Of a stretch of 64,000 nucleotides of DNA, positions 1 to 14,464 are shown piece by piece. Numbering within the stretch: position 1 is the stretch's first letter; every line of letters starts with the position of its first letter. The position numbers and the translations under genes are program-made. The stretch is from Sorex araneus (Eukaryota > Chordata > Mammalia > Eulipotyphla > Soricidae). The stretch spans positions 11,299,928 to 11,363,927 of the forward strand of contig NC_073308.1 in the NCBI RefSeq assembly GCF_027595985.1, read 5' to 3'. The notes under the pieces were generated by a model. It saw only the letters and a list, made by a program, of their open reading frames with translations. It was not told the DNA's origin and did not search any database.

Positions 1-529
1 TTGTGCATCTTTATTTTAATTCACATTACTCGGGTGATAAGAAGTGATACTTTTGGGGGGTGTTTACTTGTCATATGTTTATCTTCTCTGAGAACATAAT
101 GGTAAGACCTTTGGCCATTTATTAGTCAGTTTTATTTTTAAGAGTTTTCCTAGCGTTTCCACGTGCATGCTTTGCCAGCAGACTTTATCACTTATCTTTG
201 ATAAATATTTCCTCTCAGCATGTGGTAATTTGCCTCATTTCTTCCCTGTTATCTCAGAAGCTTTTCGTTTTAGAGCAGTTCAGCTCGTCAGTATTTGTTT
301 CTGTGGGTCGTATACGTGCTATCTAAATGCCACCATCAGACCCAGGGCCTGCTGGGTTTTCTCTACCGTCTCCAAGGTTTTCTCTTCTATGTTTTTAAAC
401 ACTTCAGTCTTATGGTCAGATCATTTTAGAAATGAATCATTCTAGAGCATTTCTAGAAATGGTGGAAAGTTTCTAGATTCATTTGAAGGTGTATGTGTTA
501 AAAAAGGATACTCTTTCTTCATTTTATTT
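1..529. other. AT-rich intergenic DNA, nothing recognised
   Basis: No gene, SINE or tandem repeat is evident. Base composition matches the old L1 fragment that follows, so this may be a more decayed part of it. Confidence 0.4.
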
Positions 530-1400
530 TTATTACTTTGCCAAAGACAAGTCGCAGATGTTTATTTGGTCGATTTCTGAACTCCCTCAACTGTTCCATT
601 TCTTTGTCTATTCACCAGTATTACCCCTAATTGAGTATGCTACCTGATATTCAATAGACTTTGATGCAATATTTATACATTTACTATAGGTATATAGCAA
701 ATTTTGAAGACATATAATGTTCATTCTTCAATATAGTGTTGGCTATGCTGGATCTTTTGTCATTCTGTAAATAGCATTTAAATCAGTGTACCAATATCTA
801 TAAAATAACTTGCTATAATTTTGGTTGTGATTGTACTGATTTTATAAATCAAAATTGTTAACAATTGGCATTTGACAATATTGAGTCAGACTGACACATG
901 AATATGAATATATTCATTTAATTGCTTTTTATCTTTCACCAGAATGTTATAATCTTATTCATATATAGTATATATTTATTATATTTACACAAGCTATTAA
1001 TTTGGGGAAATAGTAATACTAGTTGTGCTGTGGTTATTTCAAATTTTACATATTCATTGCTGGTGTATTCAAAAGAGACTGACATTTGTATTTTAATTTT
1101 GTGTTCTCCAATCTTATTTTAGTGAATTTATCAGCACTGAGATCATTTTCGTTGTTGAATCTTTAGGATTTTCTGTATAAACTGTTATGTATTCTTTGAT
1201 ATTTAGAGCTTATTTGGGTACTAATGAAATTTACAGGTTTTATTTTTCTTTTCTGTGGTCTTATTTTTGTACAGAACCAACTATTTTAGCCTTTTATTTA
1301 TACCCTATAGTCAAAGACAACCCAGAGAAACATTGGCTGCATAAAATTGTCATAAGGACTGTGATCCCTATTCTGGAATCACTGGATAGTCTAATTTAGG
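530..1400 (-). mobile_element. Ancient L1 ORF2 fragment
   Basis: Plus-strand text such as TGACAATATTGAGTC and TTCATTGCTGGTGTATTC is the antisense of the mammalian L1 reverse-transcriptase/3' ORF2 region, so the element lies on the minus strand. It is heavily diverged, with stops in every frame and no intact ORF. It differs from the younger L1 at 7.6-13 kb and looks like an old L1M-type relic. Borders are approximate. Confidence 0.6.
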
Positions 1401-2620
1401 GTATGTTCTTTGCTTTATGGGAGTCTCTTTCTTCTCTCTCATCTTTCCAGAATTAAAATGACTTTACATTTTAAAGGGTTAAAAAGGGGGCTGTAAACTC
1501 AATGAGACTTAGTAGTATAAGAATATGCATTTAGAGAGAAAAAAAGTTGATTCTATCCTAAGTCCTAGAGAGGGGAGGGAGACACACAGCAGCACTGAGA
1601 CGTACTGGGGAGAAACTGGCAGAGACAGACGCAGGAGAGTTGGTGTAATGACATCAGAGGGTCCTGGGGGCTCTAGGGAAAAGCAAGGGTGAACAGGTGA
1701 GTCAGGCTGAATGATTTCAGTGTTTCTAGGGCTGGTTTCAAGTTGCCATGTGATGATGAAAGCACAGGAATATGCTTTCAGGGCATGCAGTAGAGAGAGA
1801 GGAAAGAGATTTAATATGTCCCTCATGATCTTAGACTGGGACCTTTGCTGTCTCAAAGAGTAGGCAGACCTAGGGTGAAATGTTTTCCCAGCCAGAAATG
1901 GTTCTAAGTATCAAACATCGTAATATCAAGAAAGCAAACATGTGCAATACAGAAACAACAAATATTTATTTACTGAACTTTACAAGCAATGTCAGTGTAG
2001 GGAGAAATCCTGAGGAAAGAGGATGATTATTAATAGCCTGGGGGAAAAAAAGCAGTGAGGGAAGATGCTCCCATTTACTGAGTCTTTTGGGTCAAAGGTT
2101 TTCCTGAGGATGCGAGCAGAGAGGAGGCCCTCGTTTAAGACTATGTCCCACTGCATCAACATCACATCTCACGCCCACTGGGACCACAGAAGGTCTGGCC
2201 CGCCTAGGCCCCATCAGAGGGCGACACGATGCTTCTCAGGTGGCTGAGGGTTCCTGAGCCACTGTCCCGCTGTGACGGTCTGACAATGGCCAAGACAGTG
2301 GCGGGGAGCCCCAGACTCCCCAGGTTCAAAAGCGTTCCCCACACGCTTCATTCCCAGACTCAGGGATCCCAGCCTCTTCGGGGCTGGCTCTGCGCTGGCA
2401 GCCACAGGCAGGAGCAGAGTGGGTGATCCCACATGGGCCTGGCCCTGGGCACCTGGAGAACCACTGCCCCACTTCACATGCCTGGCTGTGGACATTTCTG
2501 CTCAATTTTCACCATTTACAGAGAAAATAGGGAATGAGTTTAAAAAAAAATTCATTTACCCCAGATCACACAGTGGCTTAAGAGCCAGTTCAGATGAATA
2601 ATGCCCTTTCAAAGCAGGGA
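1401..2620. other. Intergenic DNA, no gene seen
   Basis: Composition rises from AT-rich to GC-moderate near 2.1 kb. Short ORFs occur in both strands but have no exon borders or recognisable protein motifs. Confidence 0.4.
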
Positions 2621-2624
2621 GAAA

Positions 2625-2900
2625 GGGCTGGAGTGTTGTTCAGGCTTAAGGCTCTTGCTTTGCACACGTCAGCCCCTTCTGGGGGCTCGGGGGAAGACAG
2701 CCTTGAAGACTGCCCTCAGGAGGACCACATCTGGGATCAGAGAGCAAGCAGGGACAGCACTTGCCTTACAGTCAGCTCAGGTTTGATTGCTCACACCACC
2801 AGGGCTCTCCGAACCTCACCAGGAGTGATCCCTGAGTGCAGAGCCTGTGGTAAGCCCTGAGCACCACCGGGTGTGGGCCAGAAACAAACAAACAAAAACC
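2625..2900 (+). mobile_element. Diverged tRNA-derived SINE (SOR-like), possibly two nested pieces
   Basis: A head-like piece (GGGCTGGAGTG...CTTGCTTTGCACACG) is followed at 2757 by a second head (GCACTTGCCTTACAG) and the typical body (GAGTGATCCCTGAGTGCAGAGCC, written here only as its motif) and end (CCGGGTGTGGGCC) with a CAAACAAACAAAAA tail. The duplication of the head suggests one SINE inserted into, or next to, another. Confidence 0.6.
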
Positions 2901-3713
2901 AGAACAAAGCCACAAGAGCAAGGAGCACTGGTTTTGGAGTCACACTCTGAGGCCTACCTCAGTTCAGCCAAACACTACCTTGAGTGATTCTCCAAGTCTC
3001 CAGACTAGGTCTTCCCCTGAAGGAAAAGAGAATGAGAAACACGTGCCTTAGAGACTGGTGCATTCAGGTCTCCAGGCTGGGAGGTTTGTACGAGGGTCAC
3101 TGGATATTTATAACAGCATCCTAGGCCCAGACCACATGGGAAGGTGTCCCAGGAGCTAAGGAGCAGCACCAACCTCTGTCTACCTTGGGCCAGACCGCAC
3201 AATTCTGCAGGTCTCAAACATGGGCCGCAAGGTCCCAGCTGGTGCTCATTAGCGCAGCCTCAAGTGGAGTCCTGAGAAATGCCAGCTGCAGCCCAAAGGG
3301 TTGCCCAGGGGCTGAGCACAGGCTCCTGCCAGGCACAGGTGACAGCCCTGATTGTTCTCCTGAGCACAGCCCGAAGCAGCCCGTGAGCAATGCAGATAGG
3401 ATAGTTGGGAGCACAGCTGGGTGTGCCCAAATGAAGGGCAACACGGAGAAAAGCCTGTTAGGCCTGCAGAACCTGACAGCAGGCACTCTCTGCTGGGTCA
3501 CTGCGCCCTTGGGATGCAGATGGCCACCTGCAGACAAGGGGCGAAGGGGCACCCTAATGGCTGCTCATCAGCAGCTCCCAGCCCTGCACGCCTGCCTGGG
3601 GAGGCTGACACACAGCTGTGTCCAATGAGGCAGCCACAGGTGGGCGTCCTTGGGGCTCCCCTGCCTGCTCATCCAGCGCGTGTGGAGGCCCCGCGCCTGT
3701 CCGCCTGTGCCAG

Positions 3714-3798
3714 GAGGGACCTGTGGTCTTCGAGGGGCCACAGTTGGAGTGGCACTACGGCAACAGCTTCGAGAAACAGGATGGAGCCAGGAGAGCAG
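3714..3798 (+). other. Candidate exon, unidentified (weak)
   Basis: A pyrimidine-rich stretch and CAG at 3711-3713 could be an acceptor, and CAG/GTTGGC at 3798/3799 a poor donor. Between them one frame reads EGPVVFEGPQLEWHYG... with G/C at most third positions, which looks protein-like. I do not recognise the peptide. All three plus frames are open over this GC-rich stretch, so openness alone is not evidence. The same interval also contains the ATG at 3781. Confidence 0.2.
3781..3798 (+). other. Possible CCDC201 start codon and first codons (weak)
   Basis: ATG in a strong Kozak context (A at -3, G at +4) opens MEPGEQ and is followed by a possible donor (CAG/GTTGGC). My recollection of human CCDC201 starts with MEPG.Q. 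The match is only five residues and I found no intervening exons that would connect it to the exon at 6192, so this is a suggestion only. Confidence 0.2.
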
Positions 3799-4239
3799 GT
3801 TGGCCGGGATGGGGGCTTCGGGCAGTGTGGCTCGGGTTGGCAGGCTGGCACGAATCTCCAGAGCAGGCGGGCAGCTTGGCTCCAGCTGGCACGGGGAGTC
3901 AGGTCCCCACCATGTCACTGCCTGGACCCTGCCCACCCCCGTGCCCGTCCAGAGTCCATTACTCTGCCTCTTAGCCCTGAGCTCAGAGGTCCCACGGGCC
4001 CCAGCTCCTCTCCATATTCCATCAGCACAGACCTGCCCCAGGGGTCCCAGGCCCACCATGCTTCTCACTCTCGTCCCTGCAACTGTGCAGGGAGTCCCTG
4101 GCCCTGCCAGGCCAGGACCCATCGGCCCAGCCAGGTTCTGAATACAGAGCCAGAGGGCAGTGGGCTGGAGGGATGAAGAGTGGGGAGGGCATTACTTTTG
4201 CCTTCACACAGCCTACCTGGCATCAGTCCCTGCCAGTGC

Positions 4240-4320
4240 AGATGGGCCCCCCAACCAGCCGGGACTGATTCCTGAGCTCAAAGTTAAGTTAGCCCTGAGC
4301 ACTGCCGGGGGTGGCTCACA
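4240..4320 (+). mobile_element. SINE fragment (body and end only)
   Basis: Contains GACTGATTCCTGAGC and GCCCTGAGCACTGCCGGGGGTGG, the body and end of the local SINE, without a tRNA-like head or A tail. Confidence 0.5.
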
Positions 4321-4609
4321 GAGGCCAGGGCCAGCTGCAAACCTGCACCCTTCACAGTCCAGCACTTGGCACCCCTGAGACTTTCCTCCTTCTGGAGGAC
4401 CATGGAGGCTACCTGAGTCTCACCTGGCCGGTTCTCCAGCAGACACATGGGGCTGATTTCATTCCCTTTCCACTCGTTAAGTAGGTAGGACCTTCTTGGT
4501 ACCCAGAGATGCCCGACATCCTTACCCAGCCCCCACCATCAGTCTAGCCTCCTCTTGAATGTTTTGATTCTCCTGGGTTTGCACAAAAAGACACTATACA
4601 AAACACACA

Positions 4610-4750
4610 TCTCTTTATTTGGGGGCAGAATTGGGCAACACACAGGTGCTCAGGGCTTACTCCTGGCAGTGTTCAGGGGCTCTCTGTGATGGGGGCGGGG
4701 GACAGATCAGGACTGGCCCGTGCTTAGCCCCTGCACTCCCTCTCACCAAA
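4610..4750 (-). mobile_element. SINE, reverse orientation, diverged
   Basis: The reversed end and body are visible (GGTGCTCAGGGCTTACTCCTGG) after a T-rich stretch; the head is degraded. Confidence 0.55.
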
Positions 4751-4822
4751 ACACCGATATCTTTCTTCATTGGTGTGTTCAACATTTGTATATAAAAAGT
4801 TGTTAAAGATTCTGCCATTTCT

Positions 4823-5000
4823 TAGTTTTTGTTTTGGGGTCACTCCTGGCTCTGTGCTCTGAGACAATATGGGGTGCAGCATCCTGCACTCCTCTCCCTC
4901 TCAAAGCTGCTCGGCAGCTGGTGCCAGGCTTTCTGCTTGTCTTCTCTTGCCCTGGTTTCTTTTCTTGTGATTCCTTTGAAATGTAGCATCACTCCAGCCC
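4823..5000 (-). mobile_element. Degraded SINE fragment plus one copy of a 90-bp direct repeat
   Basis: GGGGTCACTCCTGGCTCTGTGCTC is SINE body in reverse. From about 4898 the sequence (CTCAAAGCTGCTCGGCAGCTGG...) recurs in diverged form at 7141. Confidence 0.45.
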
Positions 5001-5164
5001 CCTCTAGCCATTTGTGAGGTTGTTGGTTTTCCCCCAGGATATTAAGATTATCTTCTTGGTCATCTTTATTAAGAATTATGGTTTCTTTTTTCACATAGTA
5101 TAGCACAGGAAATTTTTGTTTTGTAGTTTTGGGTTTTGCTACATGGACTTTTTTAAATGTGTTT

Positions 5165-5406
5165 TTGTTAGTACAGTGGGTAGAGTGTTTGCCTTGCACG
5201 CAGTCGACCTGGGTTCGATTCCTCTACCCCTCTTGGAGAGCCCGGCAAGCTAGCGAGCATATCTCACCAGCATGGCAGAGCCTTGCAAGCTACCCGTGCG
5301 TATTCGATATGCCAAAAACTGTAATAACAAGTCTAACAATGGAGATGTTACTGGTGCCCGCTCAAGCAAATCGATGAGCAACAGGATGGCAGTGATACGT
5401 GATAGT
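5165..5406 (+). mobile_element. Long tRNA-derived SINE, second subfamily
   Basis: The head (GTACAGTGGGTAGAGTG...GGTTCGATTCC) is joined to a different body: GGCAAGCTACCCGTGCGTATTC, ATATGCCAAAAAC, GTTACTGGTGCCCGCTC and ATGGCAGTGATAC. It has no poly(A) tail. The same body occurs without its head at 18111 and 48729. Confidence 0.75.
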
Positions 5407-5920
5407 TTTGGTTTAACTTATTCTTTTGTTTATGACTGTGTTGTGAGTTATAGTCAGCCTTAGAGAGGAATACACCCACATTACTTCCAATGGTCAATAG
5501 TTTTGTTTTTCACATTTAAATCTTATTTACAATCCATTTGAAATATACCTTGGTGTCAAGCTGAAATCAGGCCTCAAGCATTACAAAAAAGAAAGCCTTC
5601 AGGTTCATACAATCAAGAATGGGATTCCTGTGCTCTGACATCATGGCTCCAAATTGAGACAATAATATATTTTCCAAATACATTTTGGAAATACTTATCA
5701 GCATGGGGCCTGTGCAGCATAATTTTACCTGTTAAAAAATAAACCCTGCCCTGTTCCCAGGAAATATTTTATATCTTGGTTTTAAATGTTAAGACGATTT
5801 CATTGATAATGCTTTGTACTTCTGAAAAAAAGCTTTTTCCCTAAAGGTCATCTGTTTAATTCAACCCTTAAAAAAAAGAAAAAAACAAACAAAACCACAT
5901 ATTTGATAAATGCTGAAAGT
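5407..5920. other. AT-rich noncoding DNA
   Basis: No gene, tandem repeat or recognisable mobile element was seen. Confidence 0.35.
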
Positions 5921-5924
5921 TTTT

Positions 5925-6030
5925 GTTTGTTTGCTGCGGGGAGGGGGGGTGGTGGGGGTACCAGGGAAGGAACCCTGGTTGCATGCAAGGTAAGTAAGTG
6001 CCATATCCCGATACCATTTCTCTGGCCCAA
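5925..6030 (-). mobile_element. SINE fragment, reverse orientation, head region
   Basis: The reverse complement reads TGGGCCAGAGAAATGGTATCG...CTTGCATGCAACCAGGGTTCC, the tRNA-like head with a diverged B box. The body is replaced by a G-rich stretch. Confidence 0.5.
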
Positions 6031-6191
6031 ATGCTTAAACTTGGACCAAAGAAACTAAGCCCAAAGCGAGCGAAAGGCGGGCATGATCGCCCCGCTGAGC
6101 ACTCGCAGGCAGTTCTAACGCCAGGCCTGGGTGGACACCGCGATGGTGGCTTGCGGGCCAGCGGGCACTGACCGGCGGGGTTCTCCTACAG

Positions 6192-6395
6192 GGCCCCCAG
6201 CCCGGCGCAGCTGCTCACGACCGTTCAGCCGGCAAACGGATGTCTTCCCGAGAGTTCCACGGCGGCAGCGCCCTGGAGGCCACGCACAGCCCGCCCAGGA
6301 CCAGTGGCCCGGAGGAGCCGCGGGCAGGGGCTGCGCTGCCCGGAGTCCGGGCCTCGCCCAGGAAGCGGAGGCAGGGCGCGAAGGCGCGGAAGGCC
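6192..6395 (+). CDS. CCDC201: CCDC201-like coiled-coil protein, penultimate coding exon
   Basis: The acceptor TTCTCCTACAG precedes a frame open for 68 codons. It ends with LPGVRASPRKRRQG...ARKA and then a donor, either GTGGTA after 6395 or GTAGGC after 6398; both keep phase 0. The basic RKRR stretch and the preceding LPG correspond to the human CCDC201 protein as I remember it, just before its C-terminal helix. Joined to the exon at 14465, the 6395 donor gives the same residue spacing between RKRR and the conserved QWE as my recalled human sequence. No domain is visible apart from the basic patch. The exon is GC- and CpG-rich, and a minisatellite begins about 25 bases past the donor. Identification is by recall and unverified; the exon start is inferred, and upstream exons were not found with confidence. 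Confidence 0.45.
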
Positions 6396-6419
6396 GTGGT
6401 AGGCTCACAGCTGCACACA

Positions 6420-6925
6420 TCTCCCCATCCCCGCTGTCCAGCAGCCCAGCTGCACTCACCTCCCCGTCCCCGCTGTCCAGCGTACTTGGCTGCGTGCACC
6501 TCCCCATCCCCGCTGTCCAGCATGCGCACCTCCCGTCCCCCCACTGTCCAGCGTGCCCAACTGCGCGCACCTCGTCGGCCCCGCTGTCCAGCGTACTTGG
6601 CTGCGTGCACCTCCCCATCCCCGCTGTCCAGCGTGCGCACCTCCTGACCCCCGCTGTCCAGCGTGCCCAACTGCGCGCACCTCGTCGGCCCCGCTGTCCA
6701 GCGTACTTGGCTGCGTGCACCTCCCCATCCCCGCTGTCCAGCGTGCGCACCTCCCGTCCCCCCGCTGTCCAGCGTGCCCAACTGCGAGCACCTCGCCGGC
6801 CCCGCTGTCCAGCGTACTTGGCTGCGTGCACCTCCCCATCCTCGCTGTCCAGCATGCGCACCTCCGGTCCCCCGCTGTCCAGCGTGCTCAACTACACGCA
6901 CCTCGCCTGCCCTGCTGTCCAGCGC
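6420..6925. repeat. Minisatellite, ~111-bp unit with ~37-bp subrepeats
   Basis: The landmark CGTACTTGGCTGCGTGC occurs at 6481, 6592, 6702 and 6813, giving spacings of 110-111 bp. Within each unit, CGCTGTCCAGC recurs about every 37 bp. Because 111 is a multiple of three, long ORFs run through it in several frames on both strands; none looks like a gene. Confidence 0.9.
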
Positions 6926-6929
6926 GGTG

Positions 6930-7570
6930 CCAGCCCTGCCGCACATCCAGCAATGGTCTGTGATGCAGAAGCTCCCCATGGCTCCCGGGACCTTCCGTCT
7001 GTCCCCCGCAGGCTGAGAGGCTGCCCAAGGCCTCCCACATCCTGTCCGGGCCCCTCGCCCACGAGCCCGAACCCTGCGACTGTGGTCTGGTCTGTTTGGG
7101 GCCTGTTTATCTGACAGACCCTCCCTTACTTGCCTCATTCGCTCTCAGAGCTGCTCGGCAGCTGGGTGTCAGTCAGGCTTCCTGCATGTCTTCTCTTACC
7201 ATGGTTTCTTTTCGTGTGATTTCTTTAAGATAATCGTTTCCATTTGAGAAGACTTTTCTAAGGGTAAAATGCAACAATGCCTATCCAAGTGTTTAGAGAA
7301 CTGCCTGGCACAAAGAAAGTGCTCAGGACTATTCCAAGAGCCGCAGAAAATTAGGACGCTTCTATTCTTGGTACTGCGCCCAGAATCCCCTATCATGTGA
7401 GCTCAGAGCATTGGAGCCAACAGCGGTGGGAGGCTTTTTTCGACAGTATTGTACAGGCAGGCTGCGTCTCAGAGTGCAGGTACTCAAAAGCTTTCTGCTT
7501 GATTCCCAGTAATTTCAAATAGCTTTGCTCCCTGGAAGGGCTCTAGGACAGATCTCCCAGTGGGGCTGCA
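6930..7570. other. Intronic/intergenic DNA with second copy of a 90-bp direct repeat
   Basis: GCTCTCAGAGCTGCTCGGCAGC at about 7139 through GTGATTTCTTTAAG at about 7230 matches 4898-4990 with divergence. No gene is seen in the remainder. Confidence 0.5.
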
Positions 7571-7585
7571 TCACAATCCACTTTA
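7571..7585. repeat. Left target-site duplication of the full-length L1
   Basis: TCACAATCCACTTTA, repeated exactly at 13064-13078. Confidence 0.9.
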
Positions 7586-8172
7586 TTTTATTTCTTTTAT
7601 TTTATTCTTTAATTAGTGAATCACCATGAAGGTACAGATACAGATTCACACATGTTAGAACTTGTTTTTCCCTCATACAATGTTCGCAAACACATCCCTC
7701 CACCAGTGCCCATTCTCCATCACCAATGAACCTAGTATCCCCCCCCATCCCATCTCCCCCCTCCACCCCACCCTGCCTCTGTGGCAGGGTACTCCCTTTC
7801 GATCTCTCTCTCTCGAATTGGGTGTTGTGGTTTGCAAAGGGGTATTGAGTGGCCACTGTGTTCAGTCTCTAGTCTACTTTCAGCAAACATCTCCCTTCCT
7901 GGACAGGATCTCCAACCACATTTTACTTGGTGTTCCCTTCTCTATCTGAGCTGCCTTTTTCCCGTGCATGTGAGACCAGCTTCCAAGCCATGGAGCCAAC
8001 CTAGTGGTACTTATTTCTACCATTCTTGGATATTAGTTTCCTATTCTGTTATTTTATATTCCACAGATGAGTGCAATCTTTCTATGTTTGTCTCTCTCTT
8101 TCTGACTCATTTCACTTAGCATGATACTTTCCATGCTGATCCACTTATATGCAAAGTTCATGACCTCATTTT

Positions 8173-11594
<3,422 letters not shown>

Positions 11595-11845
11595 CCCAGC
11601 CTTTTTGAGGGAGTTGTTTACTTGCAGGATAGTTTTCCATCCTTTGACTTTGAGTCTGTGTTTTCTCTGACTGTTCAGGTGTGTTTCTTTTAGGCAGCAG
11701 AATGTTGGGTTTTGTTTCTGAATCTATTTTGCCACTCTGTGTCTTTTAATTGGTGTGTTTAGGCCATTGACAGAGAGTTTTTTGTCATGGGATTTTGTGC
11801 CATCTTTCTGTGGGGTTTGTTGTTCTTGTAGGATTTTTCCTTGTC

Positions 11846-12787
11846 TTACAAAAGCCCCTTTACTCCTTCTTTTATGCTTGGTTTTGAATCTATGAAGTCC
11901 CTTAGTTGTTGTTTATCCATGATATTGTGTATGGTTCCTTTGAGTTTGAGTGAGAGCTTAACTGGCTAAAGTATTCTTGATGAGGTGTTCATTTCATTGA
12001 GTTTTTTCACTATATCCCACCATTGTCTTCTGGCTTGGAGTGTTTCCTCTGATAAGTCTGCTGTGAATCTAAGGGGTGCTCCTTTGTATGTGATTTCTTT
12101 TTTTGACCTTGCTGCTTGCAGTATTGTATCCATATCCATGGAATCCATCATTCTGACTATGATATGTCTTGGAGTCTTTTTATTAGGGTCCCGTCTAGCT
12201 GACACCCTTCTGGCTCCTAGGATCTGAACATCTGCATTATCCAGCTCTGGGAACTTTTCAGCAATGATTTCTTTAACTGTGGCTTTCTCATTAGGGCTGT
12301 CTCCCTGTCCTTCTGGAACTCCAATGATTCTTATGTTATTCCTCTTGGCATCATCCCCTAGGTCTCTGATTCGCCCTAGAGCTATTTTAAGATCTTTTCC
12401 AATTGTTTGTTGTAGCCTTTGGGATTTCTGTTGCTCATCTTCAAGCTCACTAATTCTCTCTTCAGCTGCAGCCATTCTACTGTTGAAGGCTCCAACTGTG
12501 TTTATTTCGTCTACAGCGTCTTTTATTCGTGACATTTCTGAATGTAGCTTTCCTATTTCTGTTCTCATTTCTTCCCATAATTTCTTCGCTGACCGCTCCA
12601 CTGTTTCTTTAAGTTCGATGAACATTCTTAGAATTTCTTCTCTGAATTCTTTATCAGAGAGATCACATTTGAGGGAAACTCCTGCAGAGGTTTCTGGACT
12701 CTTTTCTTCGTCCTCTCCTTGCTGTGGGGATTTGCGCTGTTTCTTCATGCTGTCACAGTAGTATGGAGGTGGGACCTTCCAGTTCAC
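11846..12787 (-). pseudogene. L1 ORF1 with one premature stop
   Basis: The frame starts at the ATG at 12787 and is open for 273 codons. It encodes the usual ORF1p order: a variable N-terminus, a heptad-rich coiled coil (around residues 60-125), an RNA-recognition-type domain with NNIRIIGVPEG, and a C-terminal domain with ARRQWW. A TAG at 11966-11968 interrupts it. The same frame then continues for 39 more sense codons to a TAA at 11846-11848, so a single stop separates it from a complete reading frame of typical L1 ORF1p length. The normal product is a trimeric RNA chaperone that packages L1 RNA. Confidence 0.85.
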
Positions 12788-13063
12788 TAAAAGCTAATCT
12801 CTCTTTTCCTGAGTTTTCGATATTTTGGTGCAATTAGAGTAGGCTAGTGGTTAATTTAGACTTTTGTGTTTGAGGTAACTTGGGAGATCTCCACAGAGTA
12901 AGTTAATGGGGATTGCGACCTCTCTCGAGCATACTAGTAAAGGGGAAAATAACTGCGGCCTTGTAAGCTGCTCCTGACGACCACGCCCACTGAAGCGGGG
13001 CCACGCCCACTAGCAAAGAGGCCATGTCCCTTCGACAACAAGGAAGGTCAGGGAGGGAGAGAG

Positions 13064-13078
13064 TCACAATCCACTTTA
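13064..13078. repeat. Right target-site duplication of the full-length L1
   Basis: An exact copy of 7571-7585, next to the 5' end of the element. Confidence 0.9.
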
Positions 13079-13128
13079 ATACAAGAGTGGCAGTGCCCAA
13101 GTAAAGTTCCCCTTAAGAGACTATCCTG

Positions 13129-13282
13129 AGGGGCTGGAGCAATAGCACAGTGGGTAGGGCGTTTGCCTTGCACACGGCTGACCCGTGTTCGATTCCCAGC
13201 ATCCCATATGGTCCCCTGAGCACTGCCCGGGGGTAATTCCTGAGTGCATCGCTGGGTGTGACCCAAAAAGAAAAAAAAAAAG
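13129..13282 (+). mobile_element. SINE (SOR-like), well preserved
   Basis: It has head, B box, CCCATATGGTCCCC, body, the end GGGTGTGACCC and an A-rich tail. The flanks AGAGACTATCCTGA (before) and AGAGACCATCCTGA (after) form a 14-bp target duplication with one mismatch. Confidence 0.9.
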
Positions 13283-13299
13283 AGACCATCCTGAACCAC

Positions 13300-14450
13300 C
13301 GACACATGGATGTTCTGAGTAAGGACAATTAAAATTTCACGGGTGCATTTCCCCCTAACAAATATGAAGCTCTCTGTTTTCAGAGATTCTGCAACTTAAA
13401 GTGTTAGGCAGGTTATTTATTAAAGAGGTAAGTGAATTTTTAAAAAATCAATTAGTAGGAATCAGAGGAGCTAATGTAGAAAGATCTCATCTGTTTTTTC
13501 CATCTCTTAACCTAGACTTCCATCAGAAAACAACATTTTGCATTTCCTAAGACCAAACTGACTGATTTATGTAACGGTCCCTTTTCTTCTCCAAGCTAAC
13601 ATGTATATGATGGAAAATACCTTTATCCTTTGTATTTTTCTGTCATGTTTAATTTTTTGCATTAGATTGAAAGTTATCTAACATAAAAGAATGCATGTTT
13701 TTCATTTTTGTTACACAAACTGGGGGGGAGGGGGAGCCGAGGCAGAGGTGCTCTCCAGGCACGCGTGGCCCCTCTCTGCCTCCACTGCCACAGACGACCC
13801 TGCGCAGAGGCCGGGAGGGAGCTCTGGCAACACCACGTGGCCTGAAAATAAAATCCTATAAAAGAGTAATTGTATGCTTAGATAAAGCTCCTTATATATA
13901 AGAAATTGTATTAACAATGGTTAAAAATGTGAAATATGGCTTTCAACTTTAGGCAAAATGATGGAATACACTTTAGTGAGCAAAAGTAACAAAGGATATA
14001 AAAGACTACTGAGAAGTGTTAGACATTACTAAAAGTAGAAAAATGCCACCCCAAAAAACAAAAATAAAACCTCATCCTGTGCTCATGCTTGAAAGCGTAA
14101 ACAGAATTCTAAAGTGACCTATGGATTCAAGAGTGGCCACACTGGGTGTTCGCACCCAGGCGCTGCCCACGCAACAAAGACCTTGTGGGTTCAGATGCAC
14201 TTAGGCCGCCGTGATCCCCGGCATGGCCAGCCCCTGGCCCTTCCGAGCAACCCCTCCCGGAGTCCAGCCCTTCACTCCCTACCTGTGTCTCCACACAGAC
14301 ACTTGGCCTCTTAAGGGCCTCTTAAGGCCTCTTAATTTCTGTCTGGGGGTCCTTGTTCCAGGTGGGGAGAGGCTCCCTGGCCAGGCAGTACCAGGGTCAG
14401 GGCAAGGCCCTGGAGGGCACCTGTGTCCCCACGGGCTGCCGGGCTCACCA
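13300..14450. other. AT-rich intronic DNA of the CCDC201-like gene
   Basis: There is a short GC-rich patch at 13720-13830 and otherwise AT-rich sequence. No gene, SINE or tandem repeat is recognised. Confidence 0.4.
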
Positions 14451-14464
14451 TTGTCTCCTCACAG

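Noticed and set aside
3421-4176. 251-codon plus-strand ORF with several other overlapping open frames
   Set aside because: All three plus frames and parts of the minus strand are open because of high GC; no domain or consistent codon use over the length.
6131-7114. Long overlapping ORFs (up to 327 codons plus, 307 codons minus) over the minisatellite
   Set aside because: The ~111-bp unit keeps every frame open; the translations are repeats such as AVQRAQL or TLDSGG in all frames, with no independent exon evidence except the short segment 6192-6398.
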